A stretch of 64,000 nt of DNA from contig NZ_WXUB01000005.1 in NCBI RefSeq assembly GCF_011799805.1, forward strand, positions 186,001 to 250,000, read 5' to 3'. Below the pieces are notes generated by a model. It did not search any database and was not told the origin of the DNA. It saw only the letters and a program-made list of their open reading frames with translations. Made by a program: the position numbers and the translations under genes. Positions 1-7,584 of the stretch are shown here, one piece after another (within the stretch, counting starts at the first letter, position 1; each line of letters opens with the position of its first letter). Source of the stretch: Maribellus sediminis. GTDB taxonomy: Bacteria; Bacteroidota; Bacteroidia; Bacteroidales; Prolixibacteraceae.

Positions 1-578
1 ACAGCGTTTGTTTCGGTAGAAAGCTGAATGTCGTTTGAGTCGTAGAACATAACCAGGTTGCTCAGTCCAAGGAAGCCGGCAATACGTCCTGCACCTTGCG
101 AAATCTCTTCCTGCACACCACCATCGGAAATAAAGGTATAGGTTTTATGTTCCATCCAATTGCCAAAGCGTTCAACAAGGAAACGTTCTGCAATAGCAGC
201 TCCGACCGCCATTACGTGTCCCTGTCCCAGTGGACCGGAGGTATTTTCAACGCCTCTTTCAACGTCAACTTCGGGGTGCCCCGGTGTTACGCTGCCCCAC
301 TGACGGAAGTTTTTCAGGTCTTCCATACTGTAAAATCCTGCCAGCGATAAAACACTGTACAGCATTGGCGACATGTGTCCCGGATCGAGGAAAAAACGGT
401 CGCGGTTGATCCAGCTCATATCCGATGGATCGTAATTTAAAAATTCGGTATAAAGGATGTTTACAAAATCGGCACCACCCATTGCTCCTCCGGGGTGACC
501 TGATTTTGCTTTTTCAACCATTGATGCAGCCAGAATGCGAATATTATCGGCCGCTTTAACTTCAATACTTTTACTCAT
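1..578 (-). CDS. tkt: Transketolase, N-terminal part (runs off the window)
   Basis: Thiamine-diphosphate enzyme of the non-oxidative pentose phosphate pathway, transferring two-carbon units between sugar phosphates in the cytoplasm. The visible 192 residues start at an ATG (578) with MSKSIEVKAADNIRI and contain the family's N-terminal landmarks: SGHPGGAMGGAD (about 26-37), DPGHMSP (65-71), GSVTPGHPE (95-103), TSGPLGQG (113-120) and the cofactor motif region ISDGGVQEEIS (150-160). The 3' end lies beyond base 1, so it cannot be told whether this is a full-length enzyme or the N-terminal half of a split one. A -7 like element TACTTTTG (complement of 623-630) lies about 45 bases upstream; no good -33 box was seen. 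Identity is secure. Confidence 0.95.
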   Translation of the reverse strand, partial: MSKSIEVKAADNIRILAASMVEKAKSGHPGGAMGGADFVNILYTEFLNYDPSDMSWINRDRFFLDPGHMSPMLYSVLSLAGFYSMEDLKNFRQWGSVTPGHPEVDVERGVENTSGPLGQGHVMAVGAAIAERFLVERFGNWMEHKTYTFISDGGVQEEISQGAGRIAGFLGLSNLVMFYDSNDIQLSTETNA

Positions 579-725
579 GTTTGTTATTTTAATTCATTCT
601 TTTTCAGGTATGACAGGAATGTCAAAAGTATAAAAATTGAGGAAAACAGAAGGGGATTCAATTTCCAAATTAATGATTATTTATAAAACTTCACACGTAC
701 ACTTTATTGTTCTGCCGAAAATAAA

Positions 726-756
726 AAAGAGAAATCCGAATTTCGGATTTCTCTTT
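726..756 (-). terminator. Hairpin terminator after serA
   Basis: A perfect inverted repeat with 15-base arms (726-740 and 742-756, AAAGAGAAATCCGAA and its complement) sits 23 bases past the serA stop, before the tkt start. The T-rich arm end (TTT) on the minus strand supports termination of serA, insulating tkt. By symmetry it could also work on plus-strand transcripts. Confidence 0.75.
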
Positions 757-778
757 ATAGTGTTTTTATTCAATGCTA

Positions 779-1951
779 CTATTTGTTCAGGATTCGCACC
801 ATGAAGATGCCATCAACGGCAAGCAGTTCGTCTTTAACCGATGCATTAACGGTTGAGGTGGCCACATCGATAATGTTATAGGCAATGTCGTCACGTTTAC
901 GGTTCAGCATATTGTCGATGTTCAATCCGTTTGCGGCCAGGATGCTTGAGATCTGGCTTACCATATTTGGCACGTTTTTGTTGGCGATGATGATGCGGCA
1001 ACCTCCGTTGCGCTCCATTTCGGCAGCAGGAAAGTTCACTGAATTAATGATGTTTCCGTTTTCGAGGTATTCGCGTGTTTGCTCAACCGCCATAATTGCA
1101 CAGTTGGTTTCCGACTCTTTTGTTGAAGCTCCGAGGTGAGGGATCGAAATTACTTTGTCCATTTTCAGGCATTCTTCATCGGGGAAGTCGGTAACATATG
1201 ATGCTACTTTTCCTGAATCAATTGCGTCTTTTAAGTCGGCATGGTTAACAAGTCCGCCACGGGCAAAATTCAGGATCTTCACACCGTCTTTCATCATGGC
1301 GAACTTATCTTTGTTGATGTAACCTTTTGTGTCAGGTGTAAGCGGAACATTAATAGTTACATAATCGGCTTGTTGCAAAAGCAACTGAATTCCTTCAACC
1401 CAGGTAACTTCACGACTCAGTTTTAAAGCGTGTTTTACCGACATATAGGGATCGTATCCAACAACTTTCATACGAAGTGCTGAAGCGGCGTTCGCCACCA
1501 GAACACCGATGGCACCCAATCCGATAACCGCCAGTGTTTTGCCTTTCAGTTCCTCTCCGGCAAAATTGCTTTTCCCTTTTTCAACCAGTGCAGGTACATT
1601 TTCGCCTTCACCTATAAGCGTTTTGCCCCAGTTCACTGCACCAATGTAATCGCGCGATGCCATTAACATTCCGGCAATTACAGCTTCTTTTACTGCGTTG
1701 GCATTGGCCCCCGGAGTGTTAAAAACAACGATGCCCTGTTCGGTACATTTCTCGATCGGGATATTGTTTACTCCTGCTCCTGCACGCGCAATCGATTTTA
1801 CCGACGATGGTATTTCCATGTCGTGCATTTTAAAACTGCGCAGGATTATTGCATCAGGATTTGGAATCTCACTGGCTATCTCGTAATTATCTAAAGGAAA
1901 TAATTTTAACCCGTCAGGGTCAATTTTATTCAACGTTTGAATTTTGAACAT
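779..1951 (-). CDS. serA: D-3-phosphoglycerate dehydrogenase
   Basis: Oxidises 3-phosphoglycerate with NAD to 3-phosphohydroxypyruvate, the first step of serine synthesis. The 390-residue protein has the D-2-hydroxyacid dehydrogenase fold: catalytic Arg in NFARGG (R231), acidic residue in DFPDEE (about 259-260), His in PHLGAS (H272), and the nucleotide-binding motif GLGAIG (144-149). The C-terminal 70 residues look like an ACT domain (IIANKNVPNMVSQIS), which in this family binds serine for feedback control. It is a stand-alone gene here with no serC neighbour; a terminator follows it at 726-756. Serine feeds cysteine synthesis, the product of the sulfur operon further on, but they are 15 kb apart, so a link is only metabolic. 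Confidence 0.95.
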   Translation of the reverse strand: MFKIQTLNKIDPDGLKLFPLDNYEIASEIPNPDAIILRSFKMHDMEIPSSVKSIARAGAGVNNIPIEKCTEQGIVVFNTPGANANAVKEAVIAGMLMASRDYIGAVNWGKTLIGEGENVPALVEKGKSNFAGEELKGKTLAVIGLGAIGVLVANAASALRMKVVGYDPYMSVKHALKLSREVTWVEGIQLLLQQADYVTINVPLTPDTKGYINKDKFAMMKDGVKILNFARGGLVNHADLKDAIDSGKVASYVTDFPDEECLKMDKVISIPHLGASTKESETNCAIMAVEQTREYLENGNIINSVNFPAAEMERNGGCRIIIANKNVPNMVSQISSILAANGLNIDNMLNRKRDDIAYNIIDVATSTVNASVKDELLAVDGIFMVRILNK

Positions 1952-2082
1952 GTGGCTAATTTTTAATTTGATGAATCGTGTAGCTGATTGATGACAAATA
2001 TCAGCATTATCTGATAAAATCGTAAGTAAAACGAGGGATAATTTTTTAATATGAAATTAACATTAAACACCACATAAAAAGA

Positions 2083-2110
2083 AAGCCACCCGTTCACTAA
2101 CGGATGGCTT
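2083..2110 (-). terminator. Terminator of the crp-like gene
   Basis: Stem of 12 pairs with one G-T pair (2083-2094 with 2099-2110) and a 4-base loop. On the minus strand it is followed by TCTTTTT, the expected U-tract, about 130 bases downstream of the regulator stop codon. Confidence 0.75.
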
Positions 2111-2214
2111 ATCAACCTTCAACTACTAACCGATTTTATAACCCAAAAAATTATGAAACAATAGTTATGAACAATGTATTCTCATATTGTTTGATGCAAA
2201 GAAAATAAGTTGAT
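2111..2214. repeat. Structured intergenic element, copy A
   Basis: This stretch shares three identical blocks, in the same order, with 19734-19780: CAACTACT (2120-2127), AACCGATTTTATAACC (2128-2143) and ATGAAACAAT (2153-2162). The last block can pair with ATTGTTTGAT (2186-2195), and ATCAAC (2111-2116) with GTTGAT (2209-2214), giving a nested hairpin. On the plus strand it reads toward the 5' end of the minus-strand regulator gene, so it is not an obvious leader of a neighbour. Function unknown. Confidence 0.6.
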
Positions 2215-2236
2215 TGGAGCAGGTCTGTAATCTAAG

Positions 2237-2866
2237 TCACAGAAGACCAGAATAATCTATAAAATTTCGTGAAATTTCTATTTTTCCTTCTTTTTCGAGC
2301 TTTTTAAGCAGCCGGGAAATAACCTCGCGCGACGAATTTAATTTTAATGCCAGCATCTGATGCGTGCCGGAATAGGTGTTGGATCCTGATTTTCGGTGCC
2401 GGTCGACAAAGTATTTTACGAGTCGCTCGTCGAGCTTCATAAAGGCCACCGCATCGAGGGTATCGATGAGCTCGCGAAAACGGTACTGAAAAGTTTGCAT
2501 AACAAACTGTTTCCAAAGCGGGTATTTTGTTATCCAGGAATCGAGGTATTCAACAGGTATCAACAATACTTCCGATTCTATCTCGGCAACAGCATTTAAA
2601 TCGCTGGTTTGTTGGGCCATACAGCAGGTGAGCGACATGGCGCAAACCTCGTCTTCTTTCAGGTAGTAAAGTAACAGTTCGTTACCATTATTACTGGTTC
2701 GCGAAACGCGTATCAATCCGCGCAAAACAAGCGGAAAGCTGGAAATAAACTGGCCTTCGCGAATGAGTGATTCGTTGGGCTGGAAAACTTTGGATACTCC
2801 AATTCGGAAAATTTCCTGCTGCAGTTCCGGCTCCAGAAAGCTGTATCGTTTGATAAAATCTCTCAC
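2237..2866 (-). CDS. Crp/Fnr family transcriptional regulator
   Basis: Predicted DNA-binding regulator, 209 residues, GTG start (no in-frame ATG nearby upstream; the GTG follows a good promoter by about 14 bases). Residues 15-110 form the cyclic-nucleotide-binding-like jelly roll; residues 167-198 (THQMLALKLNSSREVISRLLKKLEKEG) are the HTH_Crp helix-turn-helix. Three cysteines cluster at 75, 81 and 82 (EVCAMSLTCCM), a pattern that could serve thiol or metal sensing, although this is inference and no Fnr-type four-Cys iron-sulfur set is present. Monocistronic, with its own promoter and terminator. Targets unknown. Confidence 0.9.
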   Translation of the reverse strand: MRDFIKRYSFLEPELQQEIFRIGVSKVFQPNESLIREGQFISSFPLVLRGLIRVSRTSNNGNELLLYYLKEDEVCAMSLTCCMAQQTSDLNAVAEIESEVLLIPVEYLDSWITKYPLWKQFVMQTFQYRFRELIDTLDAVAFMKLDERLVKYFVDRHRKSGSNTYSGTHQMLALKLNSSREVISRLLKKLEKEGKIEISRNFIDYSGLL

Positions 2867-2886
2867 AAGTAGTTGATCAGTGTCAA

Positions 2887-2917
2887 CAAATTTAAGCTTG
2901 TCTATGAGTTTTGCAAA
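2887..2917 (-). promoter_or_regulatory. Bacteroidota-type promoter of the crp-like gene
   Basis: On the minus strand TTTG (2917-2914), 19-base spacer, TAAATTTG (2894-2887) fits the TTTG-N19-TAnnTTTG consensus of the primary sigma factor of Bacteroidota. Expected transcript start near 2880. Confidence 0.65.
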
Positions 2918-3043
2918 AAAAAGTAGGTGAGAGTTGCTTATTCAGAATTAATATAGAATCAGATCTCTGGCATACGTTCCTTCAAAAAAAAACTACGAGA
3001 TTAATTTCCCGCAGTTTTCTTTTATCGTAATGTCGTATTTTAC

Positions 3044-4210
3044 TTATTCGAACATGTCTCTCATTTTTGCAAAAAACGATTTTTCGGAATGCGAAGGACC
3101 ATCCTGGAATCCGGGTGATTCCTGTAGTTTTTCAAGCATTCTTTTTTCTTCATTGCTTAATTTTTTCGGGATCCAAACATGGACACGAACCAGCAAGTCG
3201 CCACGTCCGTAACCGTTTACGTCGGGAATTCCTTTTCCACGTAAGCGTAATATTTTTTCGGGTTGAGTTCCCGGTTCAATCTTTACCTTTACTTTGCCAT
3301 CAACCGTAGGTATTTCTGCAGTAGTGCCTAGTGTAATCTCAGGGAACGATACAAAAAGGTTGTGGATGAGGTTATTTCCATCGCGAACCAGTTCTTCGTG
3401 TTCCTCCTCGGTGATCACCACCAGCAAATCGCCATTAATTCCACTGCGACGTCCGGCATTTCCTTTTCCTGAAACATTCAGCTGCATGCCTTCGCCAACA
3501 CCTGCAGGAATTTTTATGTTGATCACTTCTTCTCCATGAATGACACCTTCACCGGCACAGTGGTTACATTTATCAGTGATCATTTTACCATCACCCTGAC
3601 AAGTTGGACAGGTGGATGTGGTTTGCATCTGTCCCAGTAAAGTGTTCTGGACACGGGTTACCTGGCCTCGTCCGCCACAGGTTCCGCAAGTAGTGTACGA
3701 GGAGGCATTTTTTGCTCCTGTTCCGCTACAAGGATCGCAGGTAACGTATTTTTTTACCTTAAGCTTTTTCTCAACTCCGTTAACGATCTCGCTCAGGTTG
3801 AGTTTTACCTTAACCCTAAGGTCGGAACCCCGGCTCACCCGGCGTCCGCCACGGCTTCTGCCGCCACCGCCGCCAAAACCGCCAAAGCCACCAAAGTGAC
3901 CTCCAAAAATATCGCCGAAAGCCGAGAAGATATCTTCAATATCTGAGAATCCGGCTCCGCCGCCATAGCCACCGCCGGCAGCACTTCCGACACCTGCATG
4001 GCCAAACTGATCGTAGCGTTGTTTTTTCTCCGCATTACTTAAAACCTCATAGGCTTCAGCAGCTTCCTTAAACTTTTCTTCGGCCTCCGCATTACCGGGA
4101 TTTTTATCGGGGTGATATTGAATGGCTTTTTTCCGGTAGGCTTTTTTTATTTCCTCCGGACTCGCGCTTTTGCTTACTTCCAGTATTTCGTAATAATCTC
4201 TTTTGGCCAT
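3044..4210 (-). CDS. dnaJ: Chaperone protein DnaJ
   Basis: Co-chaperone that delivers unfolded proteins to DnaK and stimulates its ATPase. 388 residues from the ATG at 4210; a TTG 12 bases upstream is in frame but the ATG gives the normal [10 protein letters not shown] start and has GGAGG five to ten bases before it. Order: J domain with HPD (33-35), Gly/Phe-rich linker (about 75-130, [11 protein letters not shown]), four CxxCxGxG zinc repeats ([32 protein letters not shown]), then the substrate-binding beta domains. It follows grpE by a few bases, so the two form an operon; dnaK is not in the window. Confidence 0.97.
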   Translation of the reverse strand: MAKRDYYEILEVSKSASPEEIKKAYRKKAIQYHPDKNPGNAEAEEKFKEAAEAYEVLSNAEKKQRYDQFGHAGVGSAAGGGYGGGAGFSDIEDIFSAFGDIFGGHFGGFGGFGGGGGRSRGGRRVSRGSDLRVKVKLNLSEIVNGVEKKLKVKKYVTCDPCSGTGAKNASSYTTCGTCGGRGQVTRVQNTLLGQMQTTSTCPTCQGDGKMITDKCNHCAGEGVIHGEEVINIKIPAGVGEGMQLNVSGKGNAGRRSGINGDLLVVITEEEHEELVRDGNNLIHNLFVSFPEITLGTTAEIPTVDGKVKVKIEPGTQPEKILRLRGKGIPDVNGYGRGDLLVRVHVWIPKKLSNEEKRMLEKLQESPGFQDGPSHSEKSFFAKMRDMFE

Positions 4211-4222
4211 TTTTTCCTCCAA

Positions 4223-4810
4223 TTACTCTCCGATTACAACTTTGGCAAAACGGATCACTTTTTCGTTTAAGCAGTATCCTTTCTGAACAACATCAACAAC
4301 TTTTCCTTTCAGATCTTCCGAAGGAGCCGGGATTTTAGTGATTGCCTCGTGCAGATCCACATCGAAATCCTGCTGCATGGCTTCAATTTCCTTAATGTTG
4401 TTTTGTTTCAGAAATTCCTTGAATTTATTGTAGATCAGCAATGTTCCCTGTTTTCCTGCATCTTCATCAGAAACAGCTTTCAGAGAATCGAGTGCACGTT
4501 CAAAATCGTCCACAACAGGAAGAACATTCACCAGAACAGACTCGCCCCCTGATTTAATCAAATCGGCTTTTTCCTTCATTGTGCGTCGTCTGAAATTGTC
4601 GAATTCAGCCTGCAAACGAAGGTGTTTGTCCTGCATTTCTTTCAGTTGATCTTCCAACTCTTCAATTTTTGCTTCCTTTTTATCTTTTTTCGATTTCTTC
4701 TTTTTATCTGAAGTTGCCTCCGCTGTCTCTTTTTCTTCAGTTGCCTGAACTTCCTGTTCCTGCTCTTCAGCGGTGTTTTCTGCTTCGTTTTTTACTTTTT
4801 CTTCTGCCAT
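4223..4810 (-). CDS. grpE: Nucleotide exchange factor GrpE
   Basis: Releases ADP from DnaK, completing the DnaK-DnaJ cycle. 195 residues from the ATG at 4810 (a TTG nine bases upstream is less likely). The first 60 residues are an acidic then lysine-rich low-complexity stretch (EEQEQEVQATEEKET, KKKKSKKDKK), followed by the long GrpE coiled coil (EELEDQLKEMQDKHLRLQAEFDNFRRR) and the C-terminal beta wing (GYCLNEKVIRFAKVVIGE). First gene of grpE-dnaJ. A promoter-like pair and an 11-bp inverted repeat lie upstream (4859-4909), a plausible point of heat-shock control. Confidence 0.96.
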   Translation of the reverse strand: MAEEKVKNEAENTAEEQEQEVQATEEKETAEATSDKKKKSKKDKKEAKIEELEDQLKEMQDKHLRLQAEFDNFRRRTMKEKADLIKSGGESVLVNVLPVVDDFERALDSLKAVSDEDAGKQGTLLIYNKFKEFLKQNNIKEIEAMQQDFDVDLHEAITKIPAPSEDLKGKVVDVVQKGYCLNEKVIRFAKVVIGE

Positions 4811-4858
4811 AGTTTCCAATTAATTTTGCAGTGCTGTCATTGCAAATATTTTGCCATG

Positions 4859-4887
4859 CAAATATAAACGACAAATTGACACCCAAA
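4859..4887 (-). promoter_or_regulatory. Candidate grpE promoter
   Basis: Minus strand TATATTTG (4866-4859) matches TAnnTTTG; TTTG (4887-4884) lies 17 bases upstream, a slightly short spacer. The -33 box sits inside the loop of the inverted repeat 4872-4909. Confidence 0.45.
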
Positions 4888-4909
4888 CAAAATATTGAGT
4901 GTCAATTTG
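4872..4909. promoter_or_regulatory. 11-bp inverted repeat between tlpA-like gene and grpE
   Basis: CAAATTGACAC (4872-4882) and its exact complement GTGTCAATTTG (4899-4909) flank 16 bases. It starts 40 bases past the thioredoxin-like gene, so it may be that gene's terminator (U-tract is weak), but it also covers the -33 region of grpE, where an operator would sit. The GAGTGTCAA arm resembles, loosely, half of the HrcA CIRCE element; the spacer is too long for CIRCE. Confidence 0.5.
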
Positions 4910-4948
4910 AATGATTTAGAATTATCTTAAAACAGTCTCTCTGTCAGA

Positions 4949-5461
4949 CTATTTCACATATTTTTCAAGTGCTGCTTCCAGTGCCGGACCACGAAGATTC
5001 TTGGCCAGAATTACGCCATTTTCGTCAAGTAAAAAATTTGCGGGAATACTTCGAATACCATAAACCGCACCCAGTTTTGATTGCCAGCCTTTCAGATCGC
5101 TGATGTGATAAGGCCAGTCCAGTTTATCCTGGTTAATGGCGCCTTTCCACTGGTCGGCAGTGCGGTCAAGTGAAACATTGAAAACCACAAAGCCATCACC
5201 ATTTTTAAATTTTTTGTCTTTGTAAGTGTTATAGGCTTTTACCACGTTTGGATTTTCACGGCGGCATGGTCCACACCAGCCTGCCCAAAAGTCGAGCAAA
5301 ACAACTTTTCCTTTAGTGTCTGATAATTTTATGGTTTCTCCGTTTGGTCCCTGTCCGATCAACTCCGGAGCTTTGTTACCGATATTAATTCCCAGTTCCT
5401 GGGCGTGCAGGCTGATGCCGGCAAAAAATAAAACGATTGCGATAAAAACTAGTTTCTTCAT
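4949..5461 (-). CDS. TlpA/ResA-type thiol-disulfide protein, exported
   Basis: Predicted periplasmic thioredoxin-fold reductase or oxidoreductase. Start set at the ATG at 5461, giving MKKLVFIAIVLFFAGISLHA, a clean signal peptide; upstream in-frame codons would run into murA. 170 residues. The thioredoxin active site is WAGWCGPCRREN with C63 and C66, and the cis-proline loop is SIPANFLLD. The AhpC/TSA-like N-terminal part (GNKAPELIGQGPNGETIKLSD) is typical of the TlpA group. Family members reduce cytochrome c maturation or other envelope disulfides; the partner here is unknown. It lies downstream of murA on the same strand with a 97-base gap. Confidence 0.9.
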   Translation of the reverse strand: MKKLVFIAIVLFFAGISLHAQELGINIGNKAPELIGQGPNGETIKLSDTKGKVVLLDFWAGWCGPCRRENPNVVKAYNTYKDKKFKNGDGFVVFNVSLDRTADQWKGAINQDKLDWPYHISDLKGWQSKLGAVYGIRSIPANFLLDENGVILAKNLRGPALEAALEKYVK

Positions 5462-5558
5462 GTTTTTTTGAAATTTCTGTTTGTCCAAAAATAAAATTTT
5501 CTGCAATAGTAACGAAAGGAAAGCGGATTTGTTTGTACGTATCTGTATAAATCGATAT

Positions 5559-6863
5559 TTAGATTCGTTCGATTTTGGCACCAAGTGCATTTAACCGTCC
5601 ATCGATGTTTTCGTAACCACGGTCGATCTGTTCAATGTTATCAATCGTACTTATTCCTTTTGCCGACATAGCCGCAATCAGCAGGGCAATACCTGCACGA
5701 ATGTCGGGCGAGGTCATTTTTGTGCCACGCAGCGAATGTTTGCGGTCGAGCCCGATTACGGTTGCACGGTGCGGATCGCACAAGATGATCTGGGCGCCCA
5801 TATCGATGAGTTTATCGACAAAGAAAAGTCGGCTTTCGAACATTTTTTGGTGAATCAAAACACTGCCTTTCGCCTGGGTGGCAATTACCAGAAAAACACT
5901 GAGCAAGTCGGGTGTAAGTCCCGGCCATGGCGCATCTGAAATGGTCATGATCGAACCATCGATGTAGGACTCAATTTCGTAATGTTCGGTGTCTTTTACC
6001 AACAGATCGTCGCCGGCTTGTTCCACATTTATTCCGAGCCTGCGGAAGGATTCAGGAATGATTCCAAGGTGCTCGATCCCAACATTTTTTAAGCGGATCT
6101 CGGAGGCAGTCATGGCAGCCAGGCCAATAAAACTACCAACCTCAATCATGTCGGGAAGTATTTTATGATTACATCCGCTTAGCGAAGTAACCCCTTCAAT
6201 GGTCAGCATATTCGAACCTATGCCGCTGATTTTGGCGCCCATCGATACCAGCATTTTACTGAGCTGCTGCAAATACGGTTCGCAGGCCGCGTTGTAAATG
6301 GTGGTGGTTCCTTCTGCCAGAGCTGCTGCCATTAATATGTTGGCGGTTCCGGTTACCGAAGCCTCGTCGAGCAGCATGTATGCTCCTTTTAGTTTGCTGG
6401 CCGTAACCGAATACCAGTGGTTTTCCTTGTCGAAATAAAATTCGGCTCCCAGTTTCTGGAGTCCGATGAAGTGTGTGTCAACCCGTCGCCGGCCAATTTT
6501 GTCGCCCCCCGGTTGCGGTATAAAACCCAGCCCGAAACGAGCCAGCAGCGGCCCGATGATCATGATCGACCCACGCAGTCCGGCAGCTTTTTGTGCATAT
6601 TCATCACTTTTCAGGTAGTCGATATCAATGGTGCCGGCGTCAAAACTAAAATGGCCTTTTGCAAGGCGTTCTGTTTTAACTCCCAGTCCGTTCAGGATAT
6701 CAATGAGTTTTAGTACATCACGAATTTCAGGAATGTTTTCGATGGTGGTATTTCCAGGGCTTAGTAAGGTAGCGCAGATAACCTGAAGCGCTTCATTTTT
6801 TGCGCCTTGTGGTTCAAGGTCTCCTTTTAGTTTGTAGCCACCTTCAATTTGAAAAGTTGACAT
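5559..6863 (-). CDS. murA: UDP-N-acetylglucosamine 1-carboxyvinyltransferase
   Basis: First committed step of peptidoglycan synthesis: transfers enolpyruvate from PEP to UDP-GlcNAc. 434 residues with the inside-out EPSP-synthase-like fold; the invariant K22-N23 pair is present (QGAKNEALQ) and the GLRGS arginine near 97. The catalytic loop, usually PGGCxIG, reads PGGDKIG: aspartate 121 stands where most MurA proteins have the fosfomycin-reactive cysteine. Other MurA enzymes with Asp here are active and insensitive to fosfomycin. Follows the DUF4290 gene by 20 bases, a pair often conserved in Bacteroidota. Confidence 0.96.
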   Translation of the reverse strand: MSTFQIEGGYKLKGDLEPQGAKNEALQVICATLLSPGNTTIENIPEIRDVLKLIDILNGLGVKTERLAKGHFSFDAGTIDIDYLKSDEYAQKAAGLRGSIMIIGPLLARFGLGFIPQPGGDKIGRRRVDTHFIGLQKLGAEFYFDKENHWYSVTASKLKGAYMLLDEASVTGTANILMAAALAEGTTTIYNAACEPYLQQLSKMLVSMGAKISGIGSNMLTIEGVTSLSGCNHKILPDMIEVGSFIGLAAMTASEIRLKNVGIEHLGIIPESFRRLGINVEQAGDDLLVKDTEHYEIESYIDGSIMTISDAPWPGLTPDLLSVFLVIATQAKGSVLIHQKMFESRLFFVDKLIDMGAQIILCDPHRATVIGLDRKHSLRGTKMTSPDIRAGIALLIAAMSAKGISTIDNIEQIDRGYENIDGRLNALGAKIERI

Positions 6864-6883
6864 TGTCCGGTGAATGAAAGGGT

Positions 6884-7468
6884 TTATTTTTTCTTTTTCT
6901 TGTTGACTTTTTTGGGTTTACTCAGCAGTGTTTTAGTTTCAGATAATTGAAGCGACTCATTCGGAACAAGTTCACCGCGTGATAATTCTTCGAGGTCCTT
7001 AAAAATCTTTTCGTCTTCCACTGCGTCCTTATTCCAGGCCAGATACGATTTTTTCATCTGGTTGGCAATCTGCTCAATAATGATTTCGCGTTCCTCGCCC
7101 TCAAAGTTTTTGGCTTCCTCAATAATCAGTTCCATGGTACGGCCATAGTGGCGATACTTTATAAAGTGCTGGTTGTAAGGTACTCTGCCCGGTTTTTCGG
7201 TAAGAATATCCGGTGATGGCGGATCGTAGGGATAATCAATATCGAGTTTGAAATCGGCCATGATAGCCAGGTGATCCCACAATTTATGTTTGAATTCAGG
7301 CACATCGCGCAGGTAGGGGTACAAATTACCCATAACATCGATTACGCTTTGTGCGGATTTGTTTCGTTTGTCGCGATCTTCAATGGTCATTAAATAATCG
7401 ACCATGTTCTGTACATTTCTTCCATATTCAGGAAGTGCCAGTTTTTTTCGTTTTGAATTATAATCCAT
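6884..7468 (-). CDS. DUF4290 family protein upstream of murA
   Basis: 194-residue soluble protein of a Bacteroidota-specific family without known function. Visible traits: no signal peptide or membrane segment, conserved start DYNSKRKKLALPEYGRNVQNMVDY, a proline-rich centre (DYPYDPPSPDIL), helix-rich remainder, and a very basic tail ending KKVNKKKKK. It is the first gene of a murA operon (20-base gap), which suggests but does not prove a role tied to cell-wall precursor synthesis. A -7 like TAGTTTTG lies at 7540-7533, with no convincing -33. Confidence 0.85.
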   Translation of the reverse strand: MDYNSKRKKLALPEYGRNVQNMVDYLMTIEDRDKRNKSAQSVIDVMGNLYPYLRDVPEFKHKLWDHLAIMADFKLDIDYPYDPPSPDILTEKPGRVPYNQHFIKYRHYGRTMELIIEEAKNFEGEEREIIIEQIANQMKKSYLAWNKDAVEDEKIFKDLEELSRGELVPNESLQLSETKTLLSKPKKVNKKKKK

Positions 7469-7584
7469 CTAAAAATTCTTAAGTGATATCTTTTCTTCGT
7501 GCAGAACAGGATTTGTCTTCGAAGTGATGCTGCAAAACTAATGAATTCCTGTCAATTCACGAATAAAATTTATGTAAACCCTTG

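Noticed and set aside
96..350. 84-residue plus-strand ORF at the window start
   Set aside because: Opposite strand encodes the conserved transketolase motifs.
4811..4819. Upstream TTG start for grpE (and likewise 4222 for dnaJ, 43402 for rplO)
   Set aside because: In each case an ATG a few codons inside gives the family-typical N-terminus.
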